DNA from: Lycorma delicatula
Lineage: Eukaryota; Arthropoda; Insecta; Hemiptera; Fulgoridae
Assembly: GCF_047948215.1 (NCBI RefSeq)
Contig: NC_134457.1
Coordinates: 16,156,626 to 16,220,625 of the forward strand
Direction of reading: 5' to 3'
DNA length: 64,000 nucleotides
This document shows, in pieces, positions 24,839 to 36,069 of the stretch. Positions within the stretch are counted from its first letter, which is position 1; every line of letters starts with the position of its first letter. The position numbers were made by a program, and so were the translations under genes. The notes under the pieces were generated by a model, which had not been told where the DNA came from, searched no databases, and was given only the letters and a program-made list of their open reading frames with translations.

Positions 24839-24992
24839 CTGAACTTGAAAACCCAATGAACATTCTGCTTGTGAACTAACATTGATCATCTTATGAAATT
24901 CTAAAGCCTTGCAAATTGTTTTAGGCTTTAATTGGATACAGTGAATTACAAAACGCCCATTTTTATCTACCTCAGTCCTTTTAACGATAATA
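24839..24992 (-). CDS. TPP2: Tripeptidyl-peptidase II exon, with an upstream splice-phase conflict
   Basis: A 154-nt exon between TTTCTCAG and GTAAAT. The protein contains IIVKRTEVDKNGRFVIHCIQ, LKPKTICKALEFHKMI and ECSLGFQVQ, corresponding to the TPP2 beta-rich region after the subtilisin domain (family pattern FVLHAVQL then a basic helix EFYKF). It leaves in phase 0, matching the exon at 20554-20771. Its acceptor leaves one base before the open frame, while the donor of the preceding exon (26887-27071) also leaves one base, so joining the two shifts the frame. A one-base assembly or real deletion near the T run upstream of the acceptor, a missed tiny exon, or another acceptor could explain this. 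Confidence 0.85.
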
Positions 24993-26886
24993 CTGAGAAA
25001 AAAAACTAGATAAAAAAAAATATTCAGAATATTAATATATTTTAGCAAATGTTAGTTGTTCTATTCATAAGGTAGAGTAAAAAAAATTACACAAAACTAT
25101 AATGAAAATCTAACAGAAGAAAGCTACTGGTATACAAAATCTAAAATGTGAAATGAATTAAAGTGCTACCTCCATTAAGAATAATAGCAAAAACCTTACT
25201 TTTTTTGAAAGCTTATTAGTAACAAGTAATAGCTAATCTGATTTGATTAACTTCTTTTTCATAAAATTCTAGGTTCAAATTGAGTTTTGCTTTATCCCTC
25301 CCACACACATCATATAAATACGCATATATCTATGCAAGAATGCTTGCAACTTTAATTGAGTTACCTATCACTATTTGAAAATATGATATTCTATTGATTA
25401 TTCCAAACTGAATAAACATATTTCCAAATACTACCTAAGTGCTTTCTAATTACAATTAGATATCTGATTGTAAACACTTTTTAAGTCAATAACACTAAAA
25501 AATTAATACTGAACATGTTTATTCGACATCATATCAATGTTAGGTACGCACGCACATGACACAATTAATGATTTATAGCTTTGGAATAATCTTTCATTAC
25601 ATTATATTTTTATCTCTTATTTCCCTTTATTTTCATTATTACTAGAAAGTTTTTCTCAATGATTCCATTCTCTACATTGTTTTACTTCATAAATGAATTA
25701 TCTTATACCAGTTTACAATTAGAATTTAAATAACTAAAAAGAAAACTATTGGTTCAATTGCAAGAAGACTATAAATAACAGTGGAGATTCATACCAACCA
25801 AACTACAATGTAATTTAAATATTAATAAGATAAAGTCTTCATAAAATTTTGAGCCGATATTAGCATACAAATTTAACAATCATGACTTCATTCGAGTTAG
25901 TGTTAAAATCAATGCTCATCACTGATTTTGCCTGAAGGTTTGAATGGAATATTTATAATTCTACAACAGCTTTCATCCCTTCTTCTTTGAACAGCTATTA
26001 TGAGAATTGCACAAGCTATTGCTGTGGAGTCAGTTCTGACTGTGCATTGACAGCTTCTTGTAGCTATAGGGACAGTCCCATTACTTTATTGGAGCTCTTT
26101 CTATCTAGAGAATTGACCAAAAGCCAAATTAGACAATATGGCTCAGTAGGCTGTGCTTATCACATAAATTTTGAGTCTACTAATTTTATAAACTCTCGTA
26201 TTACAGTTATTACATGAAATTTGCATTTTAAATTGCCTGTCTCACCACATTTGATTCAAAACCCAAGAATAAGGTCAATTATATATATTTAACTTACTTT
26301 TAAATGATTGAGACTGTCTTTACTTGAAGAGTCTACGCAATTTCTTTAATGCTAGATCTATCATTTTACACACTAATTCAATATTTTCTCGTTGAAAAAT
26401 AATTAGAGAAAAAAGAGTTCAGTTTTATTTTTAAGGAAACTTCCTTCCAAATAACAGATAATATTATTATTTTTAAAGTAATATTAAAAATCTAACAAAA
26501 AACATCATCGATACAAATTTTTATTTTAAATTTATTTACCAGTATATCATTTATGAAGGTTTTTGTCTTCATTTTCATTGAACCTCTGCTGACGCTAAGT
26601 TTGAATCTTTATTGAACAAATCTTTCACATTTTAAATATCTTAATATGTCATCATGAAAAAAAATTATTAGCAATATTTTCATTTAGAAAATAAGCCTGA
26701 TGTTGCTATTTTTTCTTGATATTTTTAAAATATTTATAAATTTGTATTGTTCCCCTCAGAAAGCCTGAATGTATAAAAAGTAAGAAAATACTGAAACCCC
26801 CACCCCTACTATTAATGTTGGAAATTATTAACTCAAGATAATAATAATTCACTAACTGAATAATAAAATAATATGGTCAGATTTAC
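24993..26886. other. TPP2 intron
   Basis: About 1.9 kb of AT-rich intron with no mobile element or RNA gene recognised. A plus-strand frame at 25987-26217 is Cys/Ser-rich but has no recognised family. Confidence 0.6.
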
Positions 26887-27071
26887 CTGCCCAAGTTACA
26901 TTCTCAGGAACAATAACAAAATGCCTTTTAATTGTATTTGGCTTAAACTCAACATTTTTGAATGACAACTGTCCACGAAACACTTCAGGAACTGATGCAG
27001 GTTTTATCACAGTTACTTCTACTTGAAACACTGGTCCTTTTTCCACACAAGATACATCAAAACCACGAACA
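26887..27071 (-). CDS. TPP2: Tripeptidyl-peptidase II exon
   Basis: A 185-nt exon between TATGTTCAG and GTAAAT. Its protein reads VRGFDVSCVEKGPVFQVEVT, VIKPASVPEV, LSFKNVEFKPNTIKRHFVIV and PENVTWA. This matches, strand for strand, the TPP2 segment G-Y/F-D-x-x-x-x-x-x-GP-F-x-V, then F-K-P-x-x-I-x-R-H-F-x-x-V-P and TWA, which follows the subtilisin domain. Entry requires two bases from a preceding exon, which the exon at 34561-34691 (phase 0) does not supply, so at least one intervening exon is expected between 27072 and 34560 and was not found. Confidence 0.88.
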
Positions 27072-27280
27072 CTGAACATAAATAACCGATTATGTAAAAC
27101 TTATTTATAAATTATAAAACATTAAGTTACACAAGCAGGGTAAACATCCTAAAAATAGTATCTTGTTTAAATTAATAACTGATTAATCCATTTTAAGGAA
27201 AAGTTCATTACAATGAATTAGCAACTAGTTACTATATTACTCAACTAGTTACTAAATTTTATGCTCATTATAAGGATGAG

Positions 27281-27323
27281 CTATTCAAAAAAATACTACG
27301 TTTTAAATGTAGTATGTGAATAG
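27281..27323. repeat. Short stem-loop in a TPP2 intron
   Basis: Nested inverted repeats: outer CTATTCA/TGAATAG and inner ATACTAC/GTAGTAT, separated by short A and TG spacers, around a GTTTTAAAT-type loop. It could form a 14-bp interrupted stem. Function unknown. Confidence 0.7.
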
Positions 27324-27849
27324 TGGAGGCTAACTGTTGTGAATTAGTTGAAAAGACTGGCGTGTGGTTGATGCAGATGGTGATCCACTTTTTAGTGGTT
27401 TATTTCCTCAGTTCTCTTGCTAAATTGTTTGTGAACTGATCTAGTTACTAGACTATTGTATGTTACATGTCCTGTGGTTCCTCAACTTCTTTCACACCAC
27501 AAGACATTGTGTCTTGTGTTATGAACCCATCTGTTGTAGGTGGGGTCGATGTTAAACTTTCTTGACTATTACAACATTAACGACAATGTGCATAAAACTG
27601 AATAAAATTGTTATTAGTAAAGGAGTTTTGTAAGCAAATGTGGGGAAAAACATTATCACTCAATAGAGTGAAACCGTACTCGCTCATCAACAAAATAAAG
27701 AAATTGCCAGCAGATGTTTTCTTCCAGAAAAATTGTAATACCTGCCTCAGGAAAGGAAATTTGTTGGTCAACTGCACAGAATGTGGCATCGTAATCAATT
27801 GAGAAGTAAATTGTAAGCAATTAAAAAATTACAAAGGGCCAGTAAAACT

Positions 27850-29690
27850 AATGCAGTGGCATGTTCTTAAATTGCATTTAAGATTATTCCATGGAGGATT
27901 ACAGTTAATTCATTCTTCACTTAGGCAGAAATATTGGATGATTTTCAATTCCAAAATCATAATTTGCTCTGTCATACATAAATGTTTAACTTGTTTTCAT
28001 TTTAGAGCTCAGAGCTCAGTCTCAGAGTCCGTTAACTGGTCAACTGCCTAAGAAAGTCACAATTTCCAGATAATTCCAGTCAACTGGTGTTGATTATGCT
28101 GATCCAATACTTATCTGACATGGTGGGCGGCATACTCGACCTATCAATCCTTCGACTATTAAGGCATACACTGCATTGTTTGTATGTCTCAAATTCAAAG
28201 CAGTACACCTTGAATTTGTGACTGAATTATCTACAGAAAGTTTTATAGCTTCCCTACGAAAATTTGTAGGACACCAAGGATTGCCCTCATAATTTTTCAG
28301 ATAATGGAAAAAACTTCTGCAGTGCAAATAGTTATCTTCAAGAAATGTATGATTTTCTTAAAACTGATACCACTAGTTTGCAAAATTAAATCTTTCTGCA
28401 CCTCAAATAATATAAAATGGTCTTTCATTCCTCTGTACTCTCCTAGTTGGGGTAGTTTATGGGAAGTCACTGTAAAGAGCATGAAGTTTCACCTGCGAAG
28501 AGTCATGGGAAATTCTGTTCTAAATTAAGAAGAGTTATCCAGATATTAATCCAGATAGAAGCATGTTTAAACTCCAGACTATATTTACCTTCATCTGATA
28601 CATCTGATCCAGCTCCACTTACTCCTGGACATTTTTTAATTTTCGCTTCCTGACTTACCTAATTTTAATTTCCCTACCTGATCCTGATTTCTCAGGTATT
28701 AATGTAAATAAGCTCGCTAGGTGGCAGCTAATACAAAAATTACTAAAGGATTTTTGGAAAGCATGGTCTAATGATTACTTACATTCTCTGCAACAGAGAG
28801 ATAAGTGCAAAATTTCAAATACTAACATTTGTGTTGGTAATGTAGTTATAATTAAGGAAAATAACCTTCCTCCACTGATGTGGAAATTAGGACTAATTGT
28901 TCAAGAACATCCAAGTAAGGATGGACTCGTTAGATTAGCAGATGTTAAAACCAATATTACCATAACAAAAAGAATCATTAACAAATGGATTGTTCTTCCA
29001 AATTTAAATGATTGTGATGACATGAGTCATTCTCAATACAATCAATAATGCTTATTTAACTCATCATAATGTAATTGTCCATTCGTTAATTTATTTTACT
29101 TTCAATGTTTGCTCTTATCAACATTGTATTGTTGAATTAACTTTAATTTAAAACTTATATGTAACTAATTTTACGCATCACGCTTTATTTGTATGTTAAT
29201 TTATAATGTTATAAAATTATAATTGGTGGGCAGTGTGTTACATTCCACTTATGCCATCGGGTGCTGCGCTCCTAGCAAGGGCTAGAGCTCCCCAGCAAGC
29301 TATGGTCATACGATGATCATACAATGTCCTACATCACAACACTGCAAGGAGTGGTCATTATGATTTAGCGACTTCTATTCATTGAGTGTCAGAATCTGAC
29401 CCAGAGCAGTCGTGTTGTATGTTCAGTCCGGATGGATGCGCATAATAATGTTTGGATGAACGCTTATTTTATTTGTATACTTATATGTTAAGTTCAATTA
29501 TATGTCTTACGTTATATGTTAGATGTTCAATTAAACTTTATCGAAATGTCAAAATGACAAGAAATTAAATAACAATTCAATAAGCAACAAGGCATTTTTT
29601 CAATTCATTACCTATGCATCTACAGTTCATACTCACTCTGAAATCTACCATAAAGGTTTTATGGTCCTCAACATCGCAAGGGATCTAACA
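27850..29690 (+). mobile_element. BEL/Pao LTR retrotransposon, 5'-truncated: integrase end plus 3' LTR
   Basis: Plus-strand remains of the pol C-terminus. LRLFHGGLQLIHSSLRQKYW (27878 on) and the CLTCF zinc-binding end mark the integrase H2C2 domain. GVDYADPILI near 28090 holds the first catalytic Asp, AYTALFVCLKFKAVHLEFVT (28164-28225) and ASLRKFVGHQGLP follow, FSDNGKNF near 28290 the second Asp, and PLYSPSWGSLWEVTVKSMKF (28432-28490) the catalytic Glu region. A C-terminal domain (LARWQLIQKLLKDFWKAW near 28710, GNVVIIKENNLPPLMWKLG near 28835, DGLVRLADVKT near 28922) ends at TAA 29046. Several frameshifts are present. A purine-rich tract (AATTGGTGGGCAG, 29221-29233) precedes the LTR. Gag, protease, reverse transcriptase and the 5' LTR are absent. 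Confidence 0.85.
29236..29690 (+). repeat. 3' LTR of the BEL/Pao element
   Basis: A 455-bp segment with TGTTACATTCC at its start and GGATCTAACA at its end, i.e. TGTTA...TAACA terminal inversions as usual for BEL/Pao LTRs. It sits directly after the polypurine tract and integrase gene. The next five bases are ACTAC, which would be the target duplication, but the 5' partner is lost. Confidence 0.72.
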
Positions 29691-30815
29691 ACTACAAAAA
29701 CTCAAAGCTTGGGCATAAGAATATGAAGTGTAATTTTTGTAGCTTATGAAAAATGCATTTTAAAAATTCATTGTGTTAACATCAAATTTCAAAAGTTTTA
29801 CACTATTATATAAAACAATAATAAATAAATATTATCCAAGACAACTAATAACATAAAAAAGTGCACAGAAAAAACAAATGTATATATATTAAATGCGACC
29901 AATTACCATTATAAATTGTATAAAGGTAAAACTAATTGAAGTCTTTTTGTAATTTTTAAAGAAAAAGAAACATTCCAAAAGAATTATGCATAGATTTCCA
30001 ACCATCCTTAAAATGTAAAAAGAGAAGAAATAATGAATTTATCGACAAAAAATAAACAAAAATTAAAAAATAAAACAAAAAATCAAGCAAAAGTTTTAAA
30101 TCTTTCATATACACGTAAATTACACTTATATAAGGATATTATTAATGAACAAATCAATTTCAAAGATGATAATTTGATCAAGCTTGCTGCTGCTATCTGT
30201 AGCAATTCAATAAAATTTAATTGAACTAAATTTGTTTTTATATAACTAACTAAAAGTAATAACTTTAAAAAATAAAGAACAATACTGGTGTGTATTTTTA
30301 ACTAAATAATAAGTAAATAGATCTGAAGAAGATAATAACCACCACAATGAATATGCGTTGAGTAAAAAGTAAATCAGCAATATAATGAAGCTAAAATTTC
30401 TTTACTATTATCAATTATACATCTTTCCGTTTCAAGGATTTATTTTTTACAAAAAACAGGACAGGAGAAAATTATTTTAGAGACAAAAAAACCAGGTATA
30501 ATATGATTAGTTATTTGTTAATATAAAGGCAAGTTAAAAAAGATAAAAAAAATTTTATATAAAATAGATGGAAAATATTTTTATGTAAAAGATTACATCC
30601 ACTGAACAGAAAAAGATAATAAATAGAATCAAATTACTGAGATGATTAATGGCAAAAAAAGAAGAAAAGAAAAGCCCCCTTTCACTACTGAAATTAAGAG
30701 GCTAACATTATTTATCTTTTTCAGAATATTCCTAGAAATAGTTAACAAAATGTAGCTCTAAGAATGAATATTATCAGCATAGTCCATATCAAATACAAAC
30801 AAATTGGCAAGAGTG
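29691..30815. other. TPP2 intron, AT-rich
   Basis: No recognisable coding, repeat-end or RNA signal. The Lys/Asn-rich frame at 30033-30224 (+) looks like base composition rather than a gene. Confidence 0.55.
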
Positions 30816-31849
30816 ATTTTTTTTTTCTTCAGTCATTTGACTGGTTTGATGCAGCTCTCCAAGATTCCCTATCTAGTGCTAGTCGTTTCATTTCAATATA
30901 CCCTCTACATCCTACATCCCTAACAATTTGTTTTACATATTCCAAACGTGGCCTGCCTACACAATTTTTCCCTTCTACCTGTCCATCCAATATTAAAGCA
31001 ACTACTCCAGGATGCCTTAGTATGTGGCCTATAAGTCTGTCTCTTCTTTTAACTATATTTTTCCAAATGCTTTTTTCTTCATCTATTTGCCGCAATACCT
31101 CTTCATTTGTCACTCCACTCGTCTGATTTTTAACATTCTCGTATAGCACCACATTTCAAAAGCTTCGAATCTTTTCTTCTCAGATACTCCGTTCGTCCAA
31201 GTTTCACTTCCATATAAAGCGACACTCCAAACATACACTTTCAAAAATCTTTTCCTGACATTTAAATTAATTTTTGATGTAAACAAATTATATTTCTTAC
31301 TGAAGGCTCGTTTAGCTTGTGCTATTCGGCATTTTATATCGCTCCTGCTTCGTCCATCTTCCCAAATAACAAAATTCTTCTACCTCCATAATCTTTTCTC
31401 CTCCTATTTTCACATTCAGTGGTCCATCTTTGTTATTTCTACTACATTTCATTACTTTTGTTTTGTTCTTGTTTATTTTCATGCGATAGTTCTTACGTAG
31501 GACTTCATCTATGCCGTTCATTGTTTCTTCTAAATCCTTTTTACTCTCGGCTAGAATTACTATATCATCGGCAAATCGTAGCATCTTTATCTTTTCACCT
31601 TGTACTGTTACTCCGAATCTAAATTGTTCTTTAACATCATTAACTGCTAGTTCCATGTAAAGATTAAAAAGTAACGGAGACAGGGAACATCCTTGTCGGA
31701 CTCCCTTTCTTATTACGGCTTCTTTCTTATGTTCTTCAATTGTTACTGTTACTGTTTGGTTCCTGTAAATGTTAGCAATTGTTCTTCTATCTCTGTATTT
31801 GAACCCTAATTTTTTTAAAATGCTGAACATTTTATTCCAGTCTACGTTA
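30816..31849 (-). mobile_element. Third LINE lineage, 5'-truncated, minus strand
   Basis: The minus strand from 31849 opens inside the reverse transcriptase: MFSILKKLGFKYRDRRTIAN, a VTVTIEEHKKEAVIRKGVRQ stretch leading to GCSLSPLLFNLYME (31830-31650), then LRFADDIVILAESKKDLEE with the intact FADD active site (31590-31530), MKINKNKTKVMKCSR, and EEFCYLG near 31370. A frameshift near 31390-31370 follows; then KAFSKKYNLFTSKINLN-like sequence, YGSETWTNG near 31190, and an open C-terminal frame 31152-30829 with KRRDRLIGHILRHPG and GRPRLEYVKQIVRDVGCRGY ending in a stop at 30829. The reading frames are much better preserved than in the other LINEs, so this insertion is probably younger. It ends at the left in a T-rich (sense A-rich) run at 30816-30830. 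Confidence 0.88.
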
Positions 31850-32690
31850 TCAAATCAAATCACTGTGGAGACATTGATTCAATGGCCACGATGAAATTAA
31901 TGCGCAAAAGTTCTGCAGAATTAGACATTCCAAGATCGACAATGTGAGACCAAACGCAGAAGAACTTGAAAGTTAAATGATTTCATCCAGCCGCAGTTAA
32001 TGAGTTAAGTGACAATGACCTTGATGCATGATGTGTTTATGCATGTCAGTTATTGCTTGAACGATTTCCAAGAGCAAATGATAAAAAGAATGTCATGTTC
32101 TCAAACGAGTGTGCGATTTATCAAAGCTCTCGTAACTGAATTTTTTTCTGGGCGAAAGATAATCTTCACTTTTTTTAAGAAATCGAACACAATCAGCCTC
32201 GTGTTATGATTTGGGCTGGGATGACAAATGTACATCTAGGTCCTTATTTTTTCAATGGAGAAGTTATCTAAAAATGATTGATGAGCGATTGCTTCCACAA
32301 TTAATGGCAAAAGGGATTGATGAAATCATTGTGGTTCAGCAAGATGGTGCTCCAGCGCATTTTTCTTTGAATGTCCACAGACGCCTCAATGAAGTTTTTT
32401 CAAATCACTGGATCAGATGTAAGTCAGAAGAATTACCGGTTCCATTGTCTTGGCCAGCAAGAAACCCTGACCTCATCGCACCTGGCAATCCACTTTGGGA
32501 TTTTGTGAAAGAAAAGATCTGAAAATGCAGATACATTAACAAGAGGCTCCAAGATGCTGTTTGGTCAGCAATTGAAATGATCACCTCTGATATGCTGTTT
32601 CAGATGAACAACTGGCCGTGGAAGCATATACAGCTGGGCTTTGAAGAAGAGGGAACCCAAACTGCACCTATTCTAATAATTTCATAACTA
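31850..32690 (+). mobile_element. DD41D-like transposase relic with a longer catalytic spacing
   Basis: Plus-strand relic starting exactly where the LINE ends. It reads SSAELDIPRSTM (helix-turn-helix, 31910), CQLLLERFPRANDKKNVMFS near 32046 and the first acidic block in FSNECAIYQSS (Asp changed to Asn), a broken stretch, SLVLWFGLG near 32198, then the open frame 32211-32522. Within that, LKMIDERLLPQLMAKGIDEI and VVQQDGAPAHFSLNVHRRLN carry the second Asp, and WPARNPDLIAPGNPLWDFVK carries the third-Asp region (Gly-Asn in place of Asp). I count 46 residues from the second Asp to that position, five more than in the relics at 3.4 and 38.6 kb. A C-terminus extends to about 32690. Confidence 0.75.
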
Positions 32691-33605
32691 GCGTAAAGGG
32701 ACTTTCCGTCGCCCACCCCATACCGTAGGTTATATAGCGTAAGCAAATGAGATCAAAGAAAAATCCACATATTATTTGGTAATTGTGTCATTACAATCGG
32801 ACAATTTAATCAGAAGATAATATGGATTGAAACTTTCCAGTGACATTTACTTCCAATCCCCTTTTTTTAAAAACAAACCCTTTGAAAAGGGAAATTAACA
32901 AAATTGAGAATTTTTGAACTCTCTAGGGTTTTTAAAGCAATGAATTTTTTCCACCGGATAGTAAGTTTGAAATTACTAGAAAGACTAGAAGTCCTGTTAG
33001 AATTTTTGAAAAGCTGTATGCAGCTTTTTAATAATCCTTTTTTATTAGAATATCCTCTGCAATAATTATATGTTAAAAATGAATTTTCATGAAATAAAGG
33101 AGATTAATAGCAAGAAAAACAAATCTATGGAATCTACAAAGGTCATCCAAAGGATAAAAAAATCTGGATATAATAAAATTAATATTTCAAAAAGTTAAAA
33201 TATTTTATTTGGTATTGAAATTTACTTCAGTTTTTTTTTTTTTTAATTTACAACCTCATACGGATATACTAATTTTTCTATATAAATTTTATTCAAGAAG
33301 TCTTCTGTTGGTTCTGTGAGCTATGCAATAACAGCTTTTATAGCTACCACTTTTAAAATAACTGTCATCTAGAAGTTATTTCACCTGTTTTATTAGAAAG
33401 CTTTCCCAGCCAAATTTATGAAGCTGAGCTTGAACTATTTTGAAGCTTAGTGCAGCAAACATTATGAACAAAAACTGCTGCTGATCAATAGCGTGCACTG
33501 TCTGTTTTGCATAATGGAATGGAACCAGTTAAACATTTCACAATATACCTGAAAATTTATTTTTTTCCACTAAGTTTGAAATAACCAGTAATAGAAAACA
33601 CTTAC

Positions 33606-33758
33606 CACTACTTTCCAAGTGCTCAAAAGTTTCTGGAATTTCATCAATTTGCTTGACAGATTTCCTCCTGAACAATGCTACTTCACTGATTACAATTTCT
33701 TTACTTTTAGTAGTTTTATAAAAGAACCAATAAGTATAATTTATAAATTTAAAACTGA
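33606..33758 (-). other. Unassigned exon-like open segment
   Basis: A 153-nt minus-strand segment after ATTTACCAG and before GTAAGT. It is open in one frame and gives FKFINYTYWFFYKTTKSKEI, VISEVALFRRKSVK and QIDEIPETFEHLESS. Composition is protein-like, unlike neighbouring AT-rich frames. It does not resemble the TPP2 segment expected between exons 34561-34691 and 26887-27071, and its entry phase (2 leading bases) does not fit the phase-0 exit of exon 34561-34691. It could be a host exon of another gene, an insect-specific TPP2 insertion, or a transposon scrap. Confidence 0.25.
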
Positions 33759-34260
33759 CTGGTAAATGTTAAAGTCACAAGCATTTGCTTTTCCTTATTT
33801 TTTGGATGATCCAGAAACCCTCTGAAAGAAGTTTTCTACATCCAAGTTGTTCACTGATAATTTTGTATCCTTGAATCTCAAGAAATTAATTACCAATAAT
33901 GAATTGGCGTCAATTAATTAAAATTTCATTGTCAACTTTTCACTTCAGTTCTTATGTCACAAGAGGTGATGTCATCAAGAATGATCTATTCATCAACACC
34001 TGGTTCTTCCTCCACCGAACATGATGCACTAACTTTCAAAGAATTCTATTTAATAAGTATCTTCCCCTTCATTTTCTTTCATAGTTTTCCCAATATTTTC
34101 TCATACTTTTTAACCATACCTCATCTCTACATTCTTGCCTTATCTATTTACTTTAAATGACATATTTAGGGATTTTCTCACTCATTTTAAAAGCTTAGAA
34201 AACAGTGAAAAACTTGTCTTAAACTGAGCTTATGCAATAGGGAAATAATACACAGTTGGT

Positions 34261-34273
34261 GGGGGGGGGGGGG
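34261..34273. repeat. 13-base G run
   Basis: An uninterrupted run of 13 G residues in otherwise AT-rich intron. Confidence 0.95.
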
Positions 34274-34560
34274 TAACTTACACACCAATGTTCTTTATTT
34301 TCTGGATACCCTGTGGATTAATTCATAATAAAATATTACAATCAAATCTTAAAATGCCACACCTTCTGATAGCTTTTAAAAGGAATCTTATCACAGTAAA
34401 TCCGATTGGGAATGAACTAAAAAAAATAAACAATTATTTCATCTGATGTAATTAATGTAAATAGTAAATATTAAGGAAATTTTGTAAGAAATTTACTTAT
34501 AAGGTAATAATTTATTTATAAGTATACTTATTTAACACAAAGAACAAAAAAAGTATTTAC

Positions 34561-34691
34561 CTGTAAAAGGCCACAACCTTGAGCAAAAACATCTAATGTG
34601 TCAAAAAACTGAGCTGTGTTTTCTAATGCACGTTTAATAGAATATGGTGAATAAGGCAGTTTACGAGCTAACATCCCTGAGATAAGTAATG
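34561..34691 (-). CDS. TPP2: Tripeptidyl-peptidase II exon (end of the subtilisin domain)
   Basis: A 131-nt exon between TTTGTTGTAG and GTAAATACT. Its protein reads ALLISGMLARKLPYSPYSIK, RALENTAQFFDTLDVFAQGC and GLLQ. This is the helix that follows the catalytic Ser in subtilases (A-L-L-I-S-G-x-K), then the TPP2-typical S-x-x-R-A-L-E-N-T-A and VFAQGxGL motif. It enters needing one base and leaves in phase 0. Exon 44993-45123 also leaves one base, so the two could be spliced in frame, but that product would lack the Ser-containing block. The true intervening exon(s) should lie between 34692 and 44992. Confidence 0.92.
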
Positions 34692-35329
34692 CTACAACAA
34701 AAAATAAATTTAAAAACTTTTAATTTTTCACTAAAATCAAACAACTAAGAAAAAAATGATAAAATCCTATTAATAGTAATTAAGACTAACATTATACAAC
34801 TGTATTGTAAATAATATTAAAGATGAGCATGTTATATCAAAACCACTACATACATTTAAAAATAAAAGAGCCTAGATTTTTGGAGCTTAACAAGTTAATA
34901 ATGTGTTGAACTAACAAAATATGAGTCCAACATGAAGGTCTGAAAGAAATATCCTTATATCTTTTAATCGTCTTTAATCATATTTTTAGTAAGAACTTAC
35001 TAAATTGTTAATGTATGTAGTAATAATAACATTTGGTGTATGTGTGTTTGTGTATGTGCACATATATATATATGTGTGTGTGTGTTTATTTTACTAAAAA
35101 GATTCATATTATCTTTCTGCACTGTTAAATTACATTTAAATTCTATTAAATAAACCACCTAGCACAGAATATTGAGGAAACATATCTTAACTTGATTTTT
35201 CATTGAAGTACTTTCACATTACAATAGTTATGATTGAAATAACTACTATCGCATCCTCACTCATGAATGAAATAATTCTGTTATTACACAATAATCTAAA
35301 ATATCCAGAAAATTTTCTGGAGATTGCCT
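34692..35329. other. TPP2 intron with a TA/TG microsatellite
   Basis: AT-rich intron. A short (TA)n(TG)n microsatellite is at about 35061-35086. The plus-strand frame 35203-35406 is not recognised over its first half and runs into the mariner relic below. Confidence 0.6.
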
Positions 35330-35655
35330 GCACAGTTTGGGGACCAAACACTGTCAAGGACTCGATTTGTTTGCCTGGCATAGAGTTCAAGGAAGGGCAA
35401 GAATGAGTAGAAAATCACGAAAATGATTGCCATTCTCAATCCAGCATTACAGACGAAAACATTCACGCGGTTCAAAACATTCTTAAAGAAGCTCTAGGAG
35501 GGCAATGATTTGAAGATGATGAGGGCTTGGAGGGATTGGTGCGCAATTGGCTCCTGATGCAACCAGCTTCATTCTACAATGCTATGATAAAAAACCTTCC
35601 TTCTTGCTGGGAAAAATGTATTTCTAAAGCAGGAATCTATGTAGAAAAATAAATT
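35330..35655 (+). mobile_element. Internally deleted mariner
   Basis: Plus strand. FKEGQE, VENHENDCHSQ and SSITDENIHAVQNIL (35380-35480) belong to the mariner N-terminal linker. They are followed at once by KEALGGQ, FEDDEGLEGLVRNWLLMQPA, SFYNAMIKNLP and WEKCISKAGIYVEK, the mariner C-terminus, ending at TAA 35650. Everything with the three catalytic Asp residues is gone, leaving an N-to-C junction near 35485. This is the shape of a non-autonomous internal-deletion derivative. Terminal repeats were not located. Confidence 0.72.
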
Positions 35656-36069
35656 ATATTTGCCTTTTATTTTTCAATAATTTTTTTTTTTTTTTTTTAA
35701 ATCCCGTTTACATTTTATTTTCCCTTGTATTTTACCACAAATTCAACCAATGCAACATGGAAATAAGCAGACACAATGGCTCTATCATATCTTAAATACT
35801 ATAATAGTTTTGAAAAAGCTAAACAGTAGAGGTTATGATTTCCTACTGCTTCTAGTGTATATGTTTTTACCAATTTTTATCTTTAAAAATAAAGACAAGA
35901 ATATAGTTTAGATAAATAAACCATAAATAATATGAATAACCTACACAAACTAAGAAAAATTTGGCTAGAAGAATAAAAGGTCAACCAAAATTTGGAAAAG
36001 CTCAACAATTTCTATTTTCTTTTTTATAAAGAACTTCAACAAAGTTTCAAGTAGGGGGACTGAAATATA
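35656..36069. other. TPP2 intron
   Basis: AT-rich, including an 18-T run near 35680. No gene or repeat end seen. Confidence 0.55.

Larger units (their letters stand above)
32691..34560. other. TPP2 intron with one unassigned exon-like segment
   Basis: AT-rich intronic DNA. On the minus strand 33758-33606 is an open segment between splice-like sites (listed separately). Decayed open stretches continue to about 33370 (PFHYAKQTVHAI, FLFIMFAALSFKIVQAQLHK) but I cannot name a family. A 13-G run lies at 34261-34273. Confidence 0.5.

Noticed and set aside
31419..31622. Plus-strand open frame, and 30764-31126 (+)
   Set aside because: Antisense shadows of the LINE reverse transcriptase on the minus strand.
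35061..35086. Possible Z-DNA or regulatory element at the TA/TG run
   Set aside because: A simple microsatellite explains it; no further evidence.
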